This document shows, piece after piece, positions 53,554-60,849 of a stretch of 64,000 nt of DNA. The DNA comes from Segatella copri (lineage in GTDB: Bacteria; Bacteroidota; Bacteroidia; Bacteroidales; Bacteroidaceae), in assembly GCF_019249795.2 (NCBI RefSeq), contig NZ_CP156892.1:62001-126000 (forward strand), written 5' to 3'. Position 1 is the first letter of the stretch. Every line of letters begins with the position of its first letter. The notes under the pieces are model-generated. The model worked only from the letters and a program-made list of their open reading frames with translations. It was not told the DNA's origin and did no database searches. Position numbers and translations under genes: made by a program.

Positions 53554-53874
53554 ATGGAAGTATATTACACGGGCGTCATCATCGCCGTATCCACCTTTTT
53601 AATAATAGGTATCTTTCACCCTATCGTCATGAAGACGGAATATTATACGGGCACCCGCTATTGGTGGGTTTTCCTCGTTGCAGGCATCATCTGCATAGGA
53701 GCTGCCTTTCTGGTTGCCAACGTGCTCTTCTCTGCCATACTGGGCGTAGTAGGTGCTTCATGCCTTTGGAGCATCGGTGAACTCTTCGAACAGAGACAAC
53801 GCTGCGAGAAAGGCTGGTTCCCGAAGAATCCGAAAAGAATAGGAACAGGATATTACAGGGACGAGAAGAAGTGA
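53554..53874 (+). CDS. DUF4491 family small membrane protein
   Basis: The 106-residue protein has three hydrophobic segments (TGVIIAVSTFLIIGIFHPIV, WWVFLVAGIICIGAAFLVAN, LFSAILGVVGASCLWSIGEL). A basic C-terminal tail follows (EQRQRCEKGWFPKNPKR), matching DUF4491 as I remember it, often coded next to rlmH in Bacteroidota. Function is unknown. It is first of a three-gene group with rlmH (79-nt gap) and uvrA. Confidence 0.82.
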   Translation: MEVYYTGVIIAVSTFLIIGIFHPIVMKTEYYTGTRYWWVFLVAGIICIGAAFLVANVLFSAILGVVGASCLWSIGELFEQRQRCEKGWFPKNPKRIGTGYYRDEKK

Positions 53875-53953
53875 AGAACGAAGAAACAACGTTCGACGGA
53901 CGAAGTGAAAGTCAATTCAAGTGTAAAGTGTATAGGAAGAAAACGCCAACGAA

Positions 53954-54424
53954 ATGAAGACAGAACTCATTCTGGTCGGAAAGACCGTAAACAAGCATTT
54001 CATTGCGGGCATCAAGGATTATGCCGAGCGCATCACCCATTATATGCCTTTCAATATAACAACCATTCCTGAGCTCAAGAACACCAAGAGTCTCAGCGAA
54101 CAGCAGCAGAAGGAACGGGAAGGAGAACTGATTCTGAAACTCCTCCAGCCTTCGGATACGGTGGTGCTGATGGATGAACATGGACAGGAATTCCGAAGCA
54201 TCGAGTTTGCCAAATGGATAGAGCGCAAGCAGGCCACGGCAAGAAGGCTCGTCTTTGTCATCGGCGGTCCTTACGGTTTCTCACCGTCTGTCTACGACCG
54301 CGCCAACGAGAAGATTTCCCTCTCCAAGATGACCTTCTCGCATCAGATGGTGCGCCTTATCTTTACCGAGGCGCTCTATCGCGCATGTACTATTATAAAA
54401 GGTGAACCTTACCACCACGAATAA
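53954..54424 (+). CDS. rlmH: 23S rRNA (pseudouridine1915-N3)-methyltransferase
   Basis: The 156-residue SPOUT enzyme methylates pseudouridine 1915 in helix 69 of 23S rRNA. The C-terminal knot motifs are VIGGPYGFSPSVYDRA and LSKMTFSHQMVRLIFTEALY, the latter ending in the AdoMet-binding region. Length is normal (about 155). It lies upstream of uvrA with a 26-nt gap. Confidence 0.96.
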   Translation: MKTELILVGKTVNKHFIAGIKDYAERITHYMPFNITTIPELKNTKSLSEQQQKEREGELILKLLQPSDTVVLMDEHGQEFRSIEFAKWIERKQATARRLVFVIGGPYGFSPSVYDRANEKISLSKMTFSHQMVRLIFTEALYRACTIIKGEPYHHE

Positions 54425-54450
54425 AGGTAAAAAAGTTAAAAGGTAAAAAA

Positions 54451-57348
54451 ATGGGGAAAGATAAATATATAGAAATAAAAGGGGCAAGAGCCAACAACCT
54501 CAAGAATATCGATGTGAAGATACCTCAGGGCAAGTTTGTTGCCATTACGGGTGTCTCGGGATCGGGAAAATCATCGTTGGCTTTTGATACCTTATATGCT
54601 GAGGGCCAGCGCCGCTATGTGGAGTCGCTCTCTTCGTACGCACGCCAGTTTCTGGGACGTATGAGCAAACCGGAATGTGATTTCATCAAAGGATTGCCAC
54701 CTGCCATCGCCATCGAACAGAAAGTGATTTCGCGCAACCCACGATCTACCGTGGGCACCAACACCGAAATCTACGAATACCTGCGACTGCTCTACGCACG
54801 CATCGGAAAAACCTATTCGCCTATCAGCGGACAGGAGGTGAAACGCCATACTACCGAAGATGTACTCGCCTGTACCCGACAGTATTCCCAGGGTACCAGG
54901 TTTGTCATCCTCGCCCCTATCCACGTCATCGAAGGGCGCAGTCTGGGCAAACAGCTGGAGATGTACAACCAGGAAGGTTACGCGCGTATATATATAAAAG
55001 GTGAATTCGTGCGTATCGAAGACTTCATGGAGCAGGCGGATAAGGAACTGCTGGAAGTAAGCGGCGACAAACTGAGAAAGAGAATGCAACAGAAGGATGA
55101 AGAAATCTTCCTGGTCATCGATCGTGCTTCGGTAAGCGATGAGAAGGATGATATCAGCCGACTGATGGATTCTGCCGAAACTGCCTTCTATGAGGGAGAT
55201 GGAGCCTGCCGCCTCGTCTTCCTGCCAAGCAACATCTGCTACGACTTCTCTACCCGGTTCGAAGCTGACGGCATGCAGTTTGAAGAGCCTACCGACAATA
55301 TGTTTGCCTTCAACTCACCTCTCGGAGCCTGCCCTACCTGCGAAGGTTTCGGCAGCATAATAGGCATCGATGAGAAACTCGTCATCCCGAACACTTCGAT
55401 GAGCGTATATGACGGATGTGTGGTTTGCTGGCGAGGCGAAAAGATGGGTATGTGGCTCAAGGAATTCATCCGCAGAGCTGCTGAATACGACTTCCCTATC
55501 TTCAAGCCTTATTTCGAACTGACTCAGCAGCAGAAGGACTGGCTGTGGCACGGTCTGCCTGGCGAGAAGAAACGCAAACAGCAGGAAAGGGTGAGCATCG
55601 ATGAGTTCTTCAGAATGGTAAAGGAGAACCAGTACAAGATACAATACCGCGTGATGCTGAGCCGATTCCGTGGAAAGACGATTTGTCCTGACTGCCATGG
55701 TACCCGACTCAAGAAGGAAGCCAACTATGTGAAGATTGGCGGAAAGAGCATCACCGAACTGGTTGAGATGTCGATTGTGAACCTGAGCGAATGGTTCAGG
55801 AAACTGGAACTCTCGGAGCATGAGAAGGAAATCAGCAAGCGTCTGCTCACCGAAATCACCCACCGCCTGCAGTTCCTCCTGGATGTTGGTCTGGGGTATC
55901 TTACGCTCAACCGACTCTCCAACACCCTCTCCGGCGGTGAGAGTCAGCGCATCAACCTGACCACCAACCTGGGCTCATCGCTCGTGGGTAGCGTATATAT
56001 CCTCGACGAACCTAGTATCGGACTCCATAGCCGCGATACCGCCCGACTGATTAAGGTGCTGAAAGAACTGCAGCAACTGGGCAATACGGTGGTTGTGGTA
56101 GAACACGACGAAGAGATTATGCGGGCAGCCGACTATCTCATCGATATCGGTCCCGATGCCGGCAGACTGGGCGGAAGAGTGGTCTACGCCGGTCCGTCAT
56201 CAGAATATTCAACCACCGACAAGGCTGAACAGGAAAAGCTGCTGGCTGAATATCCGGAGAGTTATACCATCAAGTACCTGACCCACAACGAGGAGATAAA
56301 GGTGCCAACGAGCCACCGTGCCTGGAACCAGTATATCGAAATCAAGGGAGCCCGGATGAACAATCTGCGCGGCATCGATGTTAAGATACCGCTCAACGTA
56401 TTCACCTGTGTAACCGGTGTATCAGGCTCAGGCAAGAGTTCGCTCATCAAGGGAATCCTCTATCCTGCCATGCGTCGCCGTCTGGACCTCGTAGCAGATG
56501 CCCCAGGCGAATATACATCGATGGAAGGCGACTGGAAGAGCATCCATCATGTAGAGTTTGTTGACCAGAACCCTATCGGAAAGAGTACCCGCAGCAACCC
56601 TGCCACTTATCTGAAGGCATACGATGCGATACGTGCCCTCTTTGCCAACCAGCCACTGGCTAAGCAGATGGGATTCACGCCGCAGTACTTCTCTTTCAAT
56701 ACTGAAGGCGGAAGATGCGAGGAATGTAAGGGTGCGGGATATGTTACCATCGAGATGCAGTTTATGGCAGACCTCACGCTGACCTGCGAGGCTTGTAAGG
56801 GCAAGCGGTTCAAGCACGATATCCTGGAGGTTCGCTATGGCGGAAAAGACGTCAATGATGTGCTGAACATGACGGTAAACGAGGCCATCGAGTTCTTCAG
56901 CGATGAAAAGTTGCAGCGCAACGAGGGCGACTTCGACAACTGCCGCATCATCGTAAACCGCCTGAAACCGCTTCAGGATGTAGGTCTGGGTTATATCAAG
57001 CTCGGTCAGAATTCAAGTTCGCTTTCGGGTGGTGAGAATCAGCGTGTAAAGCTCGCCTTCTTCATAGGTAAGGAAGAACAGGAGCCTACGCTCTTCATCT
57101 TCGACGAGCCTACCACGGGTCTTCACTTCCACGACATCAAGCGCCTGCTCCATGCCTTCAATGCCCTGATAGAAAGGGGCCATTCGCTGGTTGTGATTGA
57201 GCACAATCTGGATGTCATCAAGTGTGCCGACTATATCATCGACCTCGGTCCGGAAGGCGGCGACAAGGGCGGTAATCTCGTTGTTGCCGGAACTCCGGAA
57301 GAAGTAGCTGCCTGCAAGGCAAGCCTTACCGGAAAGTTCTTGCGTTAA
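54451..57348 (+). CDS. uvrA: UvrABC excinuclease ABC subunit A
   Basis: The 965-residue protein has two ABC ATPase halves. The first Walker A is GVSGSGKSSLAFDTL (about 33), with signature LSGGESQRINL and DEPSIGL. The second Walker A is GVSGSGKSSLIKGIL, with signature LSGGENQRVKL and DEPTTGLHF. Zinc sites are seen as CPTCEGFG, CPDCHGTR, CEECKGAG and CEACKGKR. UvrA recognises bulky DNA lesions and loads UvrB in nucleotide excision repair. A terminator follows 58 nt after the stop. Confidence 0.97.
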   Translation: MGKDKYIEIKGARANNLKNIDVKIPQGKFVAITGVSGSGKSSLAFDTLYAEGQRRYVESLSSYARQFLGRMSKPECDFIKGLPPAIAIEQKVISRNPRSTVGTNTEIYEYLRLLYARIGKTYSPISGQEVKRHTTEDVLACTRQYSQGTRFVILAPIHVIEGRSLGKQLEMYNQEGYARIYIKGEFVRIEDFMEQADKELLEVSGDKLRKRMQQKDEEIFLVIDRASVSDEKDDISRLMDSAETAFYEGDGACRLVFLPSNICYDFSTRFEADGMQFEEPTDNMFAFNSPLGACPTCEGFGSIIGIDEKLVIPNTSMSVYDGCVVCWRGEKMGMWLKEFIRRAAEYDFPIFKPYFELTQQQKDWLWHGLPGEKKRKQQERVSIDEFFRMVKENQYKIQYRVMLSRFRGKTICPDCHGTRLKKEANYVKIGGKSITELVEMSIVNLSEWFRKLELSEHEKEISKRLLTEITHRLQFLLDVGLGYLTLNRLSNTLSGGESQRINLTTNLGSSLVGSVYILDEPSIGLHSRDTARLIKVLKELQQLGNTVVVVEHDEEIMRAADYLIDIGPDAGRLGGRVVYAGPSSEYSTTDKAEQEKLLAEYPESYTIKYLTHNEEIKVPTSHRAWNQYIEIKGARMNNLRGIDVKIPLNVFTCVTGVSGSGKSSLIKGILYPAMRRRLDLVADAPGEYTSMEGDWKSIHHVEFVDQNPIGKSTRSNPATYLKAYDAIRALFANQPLAKQMGFTPQYFSFNTEGGRCEECKGAGYVTIEMQFMADLTLTCEACKGKRFKHDILEVRYGGKDVNDVLNMTVNEAIEFFSDEKLQRNEGDFDNCRIIVNRLKPLQDVGLGYIKLGQNSSSLSGGENQRVKLAFFIGKEEQEPTLFIFDEPTTGLHFHDIKRLLHAFNALIERGHSLVVIEHNLDVIKCADYIIDLGPEGGDKGGNLVVAGTPEEVAACKASLTGKFLR

Positions 57349-57406
57349 ATTGAAGTTTCAGGGCGTATTGGGTAATTCCACCCGCACAGGGTGAAAATAC
57401 GATATC

Positions 57407-57441
57407 AGTGGAATCCGACAACCGCCGGATTCCACTTTTTA
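57407..57441 (+). terminator. Terminator of the uvrA transcript
   Basis: AGTGGAATCCG (57407-57417) pairs with CGGATTCCACT (57426-57436), then five Ts. Confidence 0.85.
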
Positions 57442-57466
57442 ATTTTAAAAAACCAATTCAAAAGAA

Positions 57467-57751
57467 TTATTTATTATAAAAGTAACTATCATCGAAGGCT
57501 GCTTCGATAAGTCGTTGCTTTACTCGGGCGTATTCTTCCGGATCTTCGATAAAGTACCGAAGAGCTGAAACAATCCTCACATAAACACTGAGCCGATAAT
57601 CGCCCTTACCCTTTTAGATTGCAAAAATGTTTTCCTTATGCATCCCAGCATAAAACATCAGATCAGAACCAGATACATGATGGTTCTTCATCACTTCACT
57701 CAGAACAACGCCGAAACGGCTGTTGTCTGCAATAAAATTAACAATCTTCAT
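57467..57751 (-). pseudogene. Small gene interrupted by an in-frame stop codon
   Basis: On the minus strand a start at 57751 opens a frame of 95 codons that reads through to 57467 except for one TAA at 57614-57616 (codon 46). The residues on both sides look like one protein: MKIVNFIADNSRFGVVLSEV ... MHKENIFAI, stop, KGKGDYRLSVYVRIVSALRY, FIEDPEEYARVKQRLIEAAF. The simplest reading is a nonsense mutation in a recently active gene. I do not recognise the family. It borders the VapE region. Confidence 0.7.
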
Positions 57752-57789
57752 TACTTAATTTTTTTAAATTGTTTGTAATTATTGTATAC

Positions 57790-57819
57790 GAGTTCCCACT
57801 ACGGGAACTCTTTTTTATT
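57790..57819 (+). terminator. Orphan terminator-like hairpin
   Basis: GAGTTCCC (57790-57797) pairs with GGGAACTC (57803-57810), then six Ts. No plus-strand gene lies between it and the uvrA terminator, so its transcript is unknown. Confidence 0.6.
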
Positions 57820-57829
57820 TTCTTTTTAT

Positions 57830-57837
57830 TATCTTTG
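57830..57837 (+). promoter_or_regulatory. TAnnTTTG -7 box for the VapE gene
   Basis: TATCTTTG followed by CACCATG. The leader is about 90 nt to the start at 57933. Confidence 0.7.
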
Positions 57838-57932
57838 CACCATGTAAAACAGATTCAACAATCTGCTTACCTATAAGGAAACGAATAACCGATACATATA
57901 TTGTATAAACAATATAATATTTTTAGGAGATT

Positions 57933-59978
57933 ATGAACATAACAACATTCATTAACATGGCCAGCAAGATTCCTTCACCTGGCCAGTTGGAAGGCCTGGT
58001 AACCTTCATGAAGGAAGATGAGAAACTCAGGTTTTTCACCGAGTCTTACCGGAAAACGGGGAATAAGTCGTACAAGCACGATGCACCCCTCTTCGCCGTA
58101 GCCTGCATCTTCGAAGGCGGAAAAGGCAAGGACAACATCCGGAGCCTCACACATCTGTCACTGGTCGACTTCGACCACATCACAGAAAAACCGGATGACG
58201 GCACCCTGCGCTCGCTCAAAGAGAGAATCTGCCACGATGCCCACACCCTGCTCTGCTACGTTACCATGAGCGGCAACGGACTGCGCGTCATCTACCGCTA
58301 CGAAGGCGATGATTATCCCGCCGCCTTCGCCATGGGAAACGACTACTACGCGCATCTCATCGGCAAGGAAAGCGATCCGCTCTGCAAGAACATCACAAGG
58401 CTCAGCGGACTCGCCTACGACCCCGAAGTCTATTTCAATCCTGAAGCCACAGCCTTCAGCGCCGAGGAAATCAGCCATTTCCATTCAGCTACGCTCAAGA
58501 CCGCCCAGAAGAAAAAGAAACAGGAACGCATCGCCGACTACTACGAGCAGATCGTCAAACCCAAGCTGGAAAGCGAAAAGATCAGGTACGAACCCGGCAA
58601 CCACAACCAGTATGTGATGCGGGTGGGCTACATGATGGCTAAGAAACGGTACGACAGGAAAGAAGCCACCCAGTGGGCTATCAGGCAGTTTCCCGAATAC
58701 GACAGTGTAGAACAGGTGTTCAAGTCGTGCTACGACAACACCACTCACCCACAGAAGATGAAGGCAGAAACCGGAAAGATTCCCTATGCCACCGTAGATG
58801 AAATCAAAGACTTCCTCGACGGGCATATCAAACTCCGCTTCAACCTCATCACCCTGCGCTACGAGTATCTGAAGGGGAAATGGCGAATCCTCCAGGACCG
58901 CGATCTGAATACGCAATGGAGCAACATGTCGCTAACCGCAAGGGTGAGCAAGAGCGACATGATCAATGTCATCGAGAGCGACTATACCCCGCCCTACAAT
59001 CCCTTCACCGATTATCTGGAGAATCTCCCACCCTGGCAGGAAGGCGACAAGGACTATATAGCCGAACTCGCTGCCACGGTAAAGATGAAGGGAGACCCCG
59101 TGATGCCCTTCTGTGAAGCCCTCAGGAAATGGCTCGTGGCGATGATAGCAGGATGGATAGACGAAGGTGCCGTCAACAATGTCATCCTGGTGTTCATCGG
59201 CAGACAGGGCGCCTACAAAACCACCTGGTTCAACTATCTCCTGCCGCCGGAACTGAAGCAATACTTCTATACGAAGGCGAATGCCAGGCGCATGACGAAG
59301 GATGATATCATCGCCCTTTCGCAGTATGCACTCATCTGTTATGAAGAGCTCGACACGATGAGTCCATCGGAACTGAACCAGCTGAAGGCTGTGGTAACGA
59401 TGCAGTATACCAACGAAAGGGCGGCATACGGCCATTATGCCGAGCAGCGCAAGCATATCAACACCTTCTGCGGCACGGGCAACAATCCCGAGTTTTTGAG
59501 CGACCCTACCGGTAACCGTCGCTGGCTGCCCTACGAGATAGAGAGCATCCTCTCGCCCCGTGAGCATCCGTTCAATTACGAAGGCATCTACGCCCAGGCT
59601 TACGCCCTCTACAAGAGTGATTTCCGCTACTGGTTCACCGATGAGGAGATAGAAAAGCAGAACCGGCACAACCGCGCTTTTGAGGCGCCCAGACTAGAAC
59701 AGGAACTTGTGGATCTCTACTTCCGAAAGCCAACGGAGGCGGAGACAGGGGAGTTCGTGTCCATAGCCAGAGCGATGCAGATCATCAGTTGCAACATCTC
59801 CCAGAAGCTGAACAGTTCGAAACTGGGCAAGGCTTTCAATGATCTCGGATTCGAAAAGATGCGCACCAAGCACAGCCGTGGTTACAGGGCAATCGTCCGT
59901 ACAGCCGAGGAAATCAAGGCTTACCAGGTATCCGTCTGCATCAACCCACCGCAATGCGATGATGATGCCCCGTTCTAG
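57933..59978 (+). CDS. BT4734-like / VapE (virulence-associated E) family protein
   Basis: The 681-residue protein has an N-terminal BT4734-like domain (about 40-180: HDAPLFAVACIFEGGKGKDN, SLVDFDHI, YVTMSGNGLRVIYRY), resembling primase-type folds, and a central linker. The C-terminal VapE/VirE ATPase domain spans about 390-600, with Walker A-like GRQGAYKTT (423-431) and an acidic CYEELDTM. Such proteins occur in mobile and prophage-like regions and probably act in replication initiation as primase-helicase-like enzymes. It pairs with a DUF4248 gene here, a frequent Bacteroidota arrangement. Confidence 0.88.
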   Translation: MNITTFINMASKIPSPGQLEGLVTFMKEDEKLRFFTESYRKTGNKSYKHDAPLFAVACIFEGGKGKDNIRSLTHLSLVDFDHITEKPDDGTLRSLKERICHDAHTLLCYVTMSGNGLRVIYRYEGDDYPAAFAMGNDYYAHLIGKESDPLCKNITRLSGLAYDPEVYFNPEATAFSAEEISHFHSATLKTAQKKKKQERIADYYEQIVKPKLESEKIRYEPGNHNQYVMRVGYMMAKKRYDRKEATQWAIRQFPEYDSVEQVFKSCYDNTTHPQKMKAETGKIPYATVDEIKDFLDGHIKLRFNLITLRYEYLKGKWRILQDRDLNTQWSNMSLTARVSKSDMINVIESDYTPPYNPFTDYLENLPPWQEGDKDYIAELAATVKMKGDPVMPFCEALRKWLVAMIAGWIDEGAVNNVILVFIGRQGAYKTTWFNYLLPPELKQYFYTKANARRMTKDDIIALSQYALICYEELDTMSPSELNQLKAVVTMQYTNERAAYGHYAEQRKHINTFCGTGNNPEFLSDPTGNRRWLPYEIESILSPREHPFNYEGIYAQAYALYKSDFRYWFTDEEIEKQNRHNRAFEAPRLEQELVDLYFRKPTEAETGEFVSIARAMQIISCNISQKLNSSKLGKAFNDLGFEKMRTKHSRGYRAIVRTAEEIKAYQVSVCINPPQCDDDAPF

Positions 59979-60010
59979 CCGTTCCTCCAAACCTTCGGTT
60001 CCATCCGGTT

Positions 60011-60162
60011 CAGGGTGACACGGTGACACGGTGACACGAGTTTTTCAACATTTCGCCTCGCACGCGGGCAGGCAGGAACTTTCGGCCTGATTTTTCCTGC
60101 CTGCCCGCGCGAGAGTAAATCTTCAGAATTCCCTGTCACCCCTGTCACCCTGTCACCCGGAA
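60011..60162. repeat. Large nested stem-loop between VapE and DUF4248 genes
   Basis: The outer left arm is a tandem of GGTGACAC units (60014-60038); the outer right arm is tandem CCTGTCACC-type units (60132-60158), complementary to the left. Inside, CGCGGGCAGGCAGGAA (60063-60078) pairs perfectly with 60094-60109, extended outward by CTCG/CGAG. The whole 150-nt region can fold into one long hairpin or cruciform. Confidence 0.85.
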
Positions 60163-60190
60163 GCCAGTTACTTCCGAAACGGAAACCAAG

Positions 60191-60256
60191 GACTTACGGT
60201 GCAAAAGTCAGAGACTTACGATGCAAAAGTCAGTAGCTTATGAACCGCAACTCAAT
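60191..60256 (+). repeat. 22-nt tandem units upstream of the DUF4248 gene
   Basis: GACTTACGGTGCAAAAGTCAGA at 60191 is repeated as GACTTACGATGCAAAAGTCA plus GT at 60213, with a degenerate third unit (GCTTATGAACCGCAACTCAA) from 60236. Each unit has GACTT...AAGTC arms. Unit length and the TATGAACCGC core recall the array at the HU-like gene. Confidence 0.75.
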
Positions 60257-60286
60257 CATAAACCCCTTAAAAAATCAAACAAAACT

Positions 60287-60496
60287 ATGGATTTAAGAAG
60301 TTATACCAAGCAAGAGCTAGCTCTTCTGTATTTTCCCGATGCTACTCCAGCAGTAGCCAGTGCTCACCTGATGCGATGGATCCAGCGCATCCCCGACCTT
60401 CTCCAGAAGCTCGCCGCCACCGGTTACGGCAAGAACTGCAAGGAGTTCACCCCGATGCAAGTCTCCTACATTCTCTACTTCCTCGGTGAGCCCTAA
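60287..60496 (+). CDS. DUF4248 family small protein
   Basis: The start at 60287 (MDLRSYTKQELALLYFPDAT) is chosen; the frame is open further upstream only through the repeat array. The 69-residue protein has the family pattern LAxLYFPDxxPxxAxxxLxRWI, then ATGYGKNCKEFTPMQVSYIL and a terminal LGEP, resembling a helix-turn-helix. It is typically found next to VapE genes in Bacteroidota. A DNA-binding role is inference. Confidence 0.88.
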   Translation: MDLRSYTKQELALLYFPDATPAVASAHLMRWIQRIPDLLQKLAATGYGKNCKEFTPMQVSYILYFLGEP

Positions 60497-60567
60497 CCCT
60501 GTTCCGCCTAATCTGAAAATGAGCCAACAAAAGGTACTTCTAACTGAAGACATCATACAATAGGAAA

Positions 60568-60607
60568 AAGGGTCTATACACCCTTTTGTCGAGGTGTATA
60601 GACCCTT
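60568..60607 (-). terminator. Terminator of the small-peptide/GLUG transcript
   Basis: GGGTCTATACACC (60570-60582) pairs with GGTGTATAGACCC (60593-60605). On the minus strand TTTTTCC follows, 80 nt past the peptide gene stop. Confidence 0.8.
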
Positions 60608-60684
60608 GGAACAACCGCAAAGTATGGGTTGATAATTATGCCAGATATTTTGTAGATCCATTTGGCATAAACCAAAACACAATA

Positions 60685-60822
60685 CTATGCAGGATCACAA
60701 TCTTCACCAGTGAATCGAACCTGCTCATAGCCTTCTGGCAATGGGTTAGACCCAGCTAATAGAACACAGGAATTTTCCAACTCAACTACAGTGATTGATG
60801 GTTTCTGATAATTCTTTTTCAT
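60685..60822 (-). CDS. Short KPS-type peptide (45 residues)
   Basis: The peptide opens MKKNYQKPSITVVELENSCV, then LLAGSNPLPEGYEQ and a C-terminal FTGEDCDPA. The pattern M-K-K-x-Y-x-K-P-x-x-x-V-V-E-L ... L-L-A-G-S recurs in many short Prevotella/Bacteroides ORFs as far as I recall; function is unknown. It has two Cys and an acidic tail. It lies 27 nt downstream of the GLUG pseudogene and before a strong terminator, so it is likely cotranscribed. Too short for most gene finders. Confidence 0.65.
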   Translation of the reverse strand: MKKNYQKPSITVVELENSCVLLAGSNPLPEGYEQVRFTGEDCDPA

Positions 60823-60849
60823 ATTCCTTACTTTTTAAATTTTACATAT

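Noticed and set aside
57933..60496. Complete prophage or integrative element
   Set aside because: VapE and DUF4248 alone are seen; no integrase, structural genes or attachment-site repeats are recognised.
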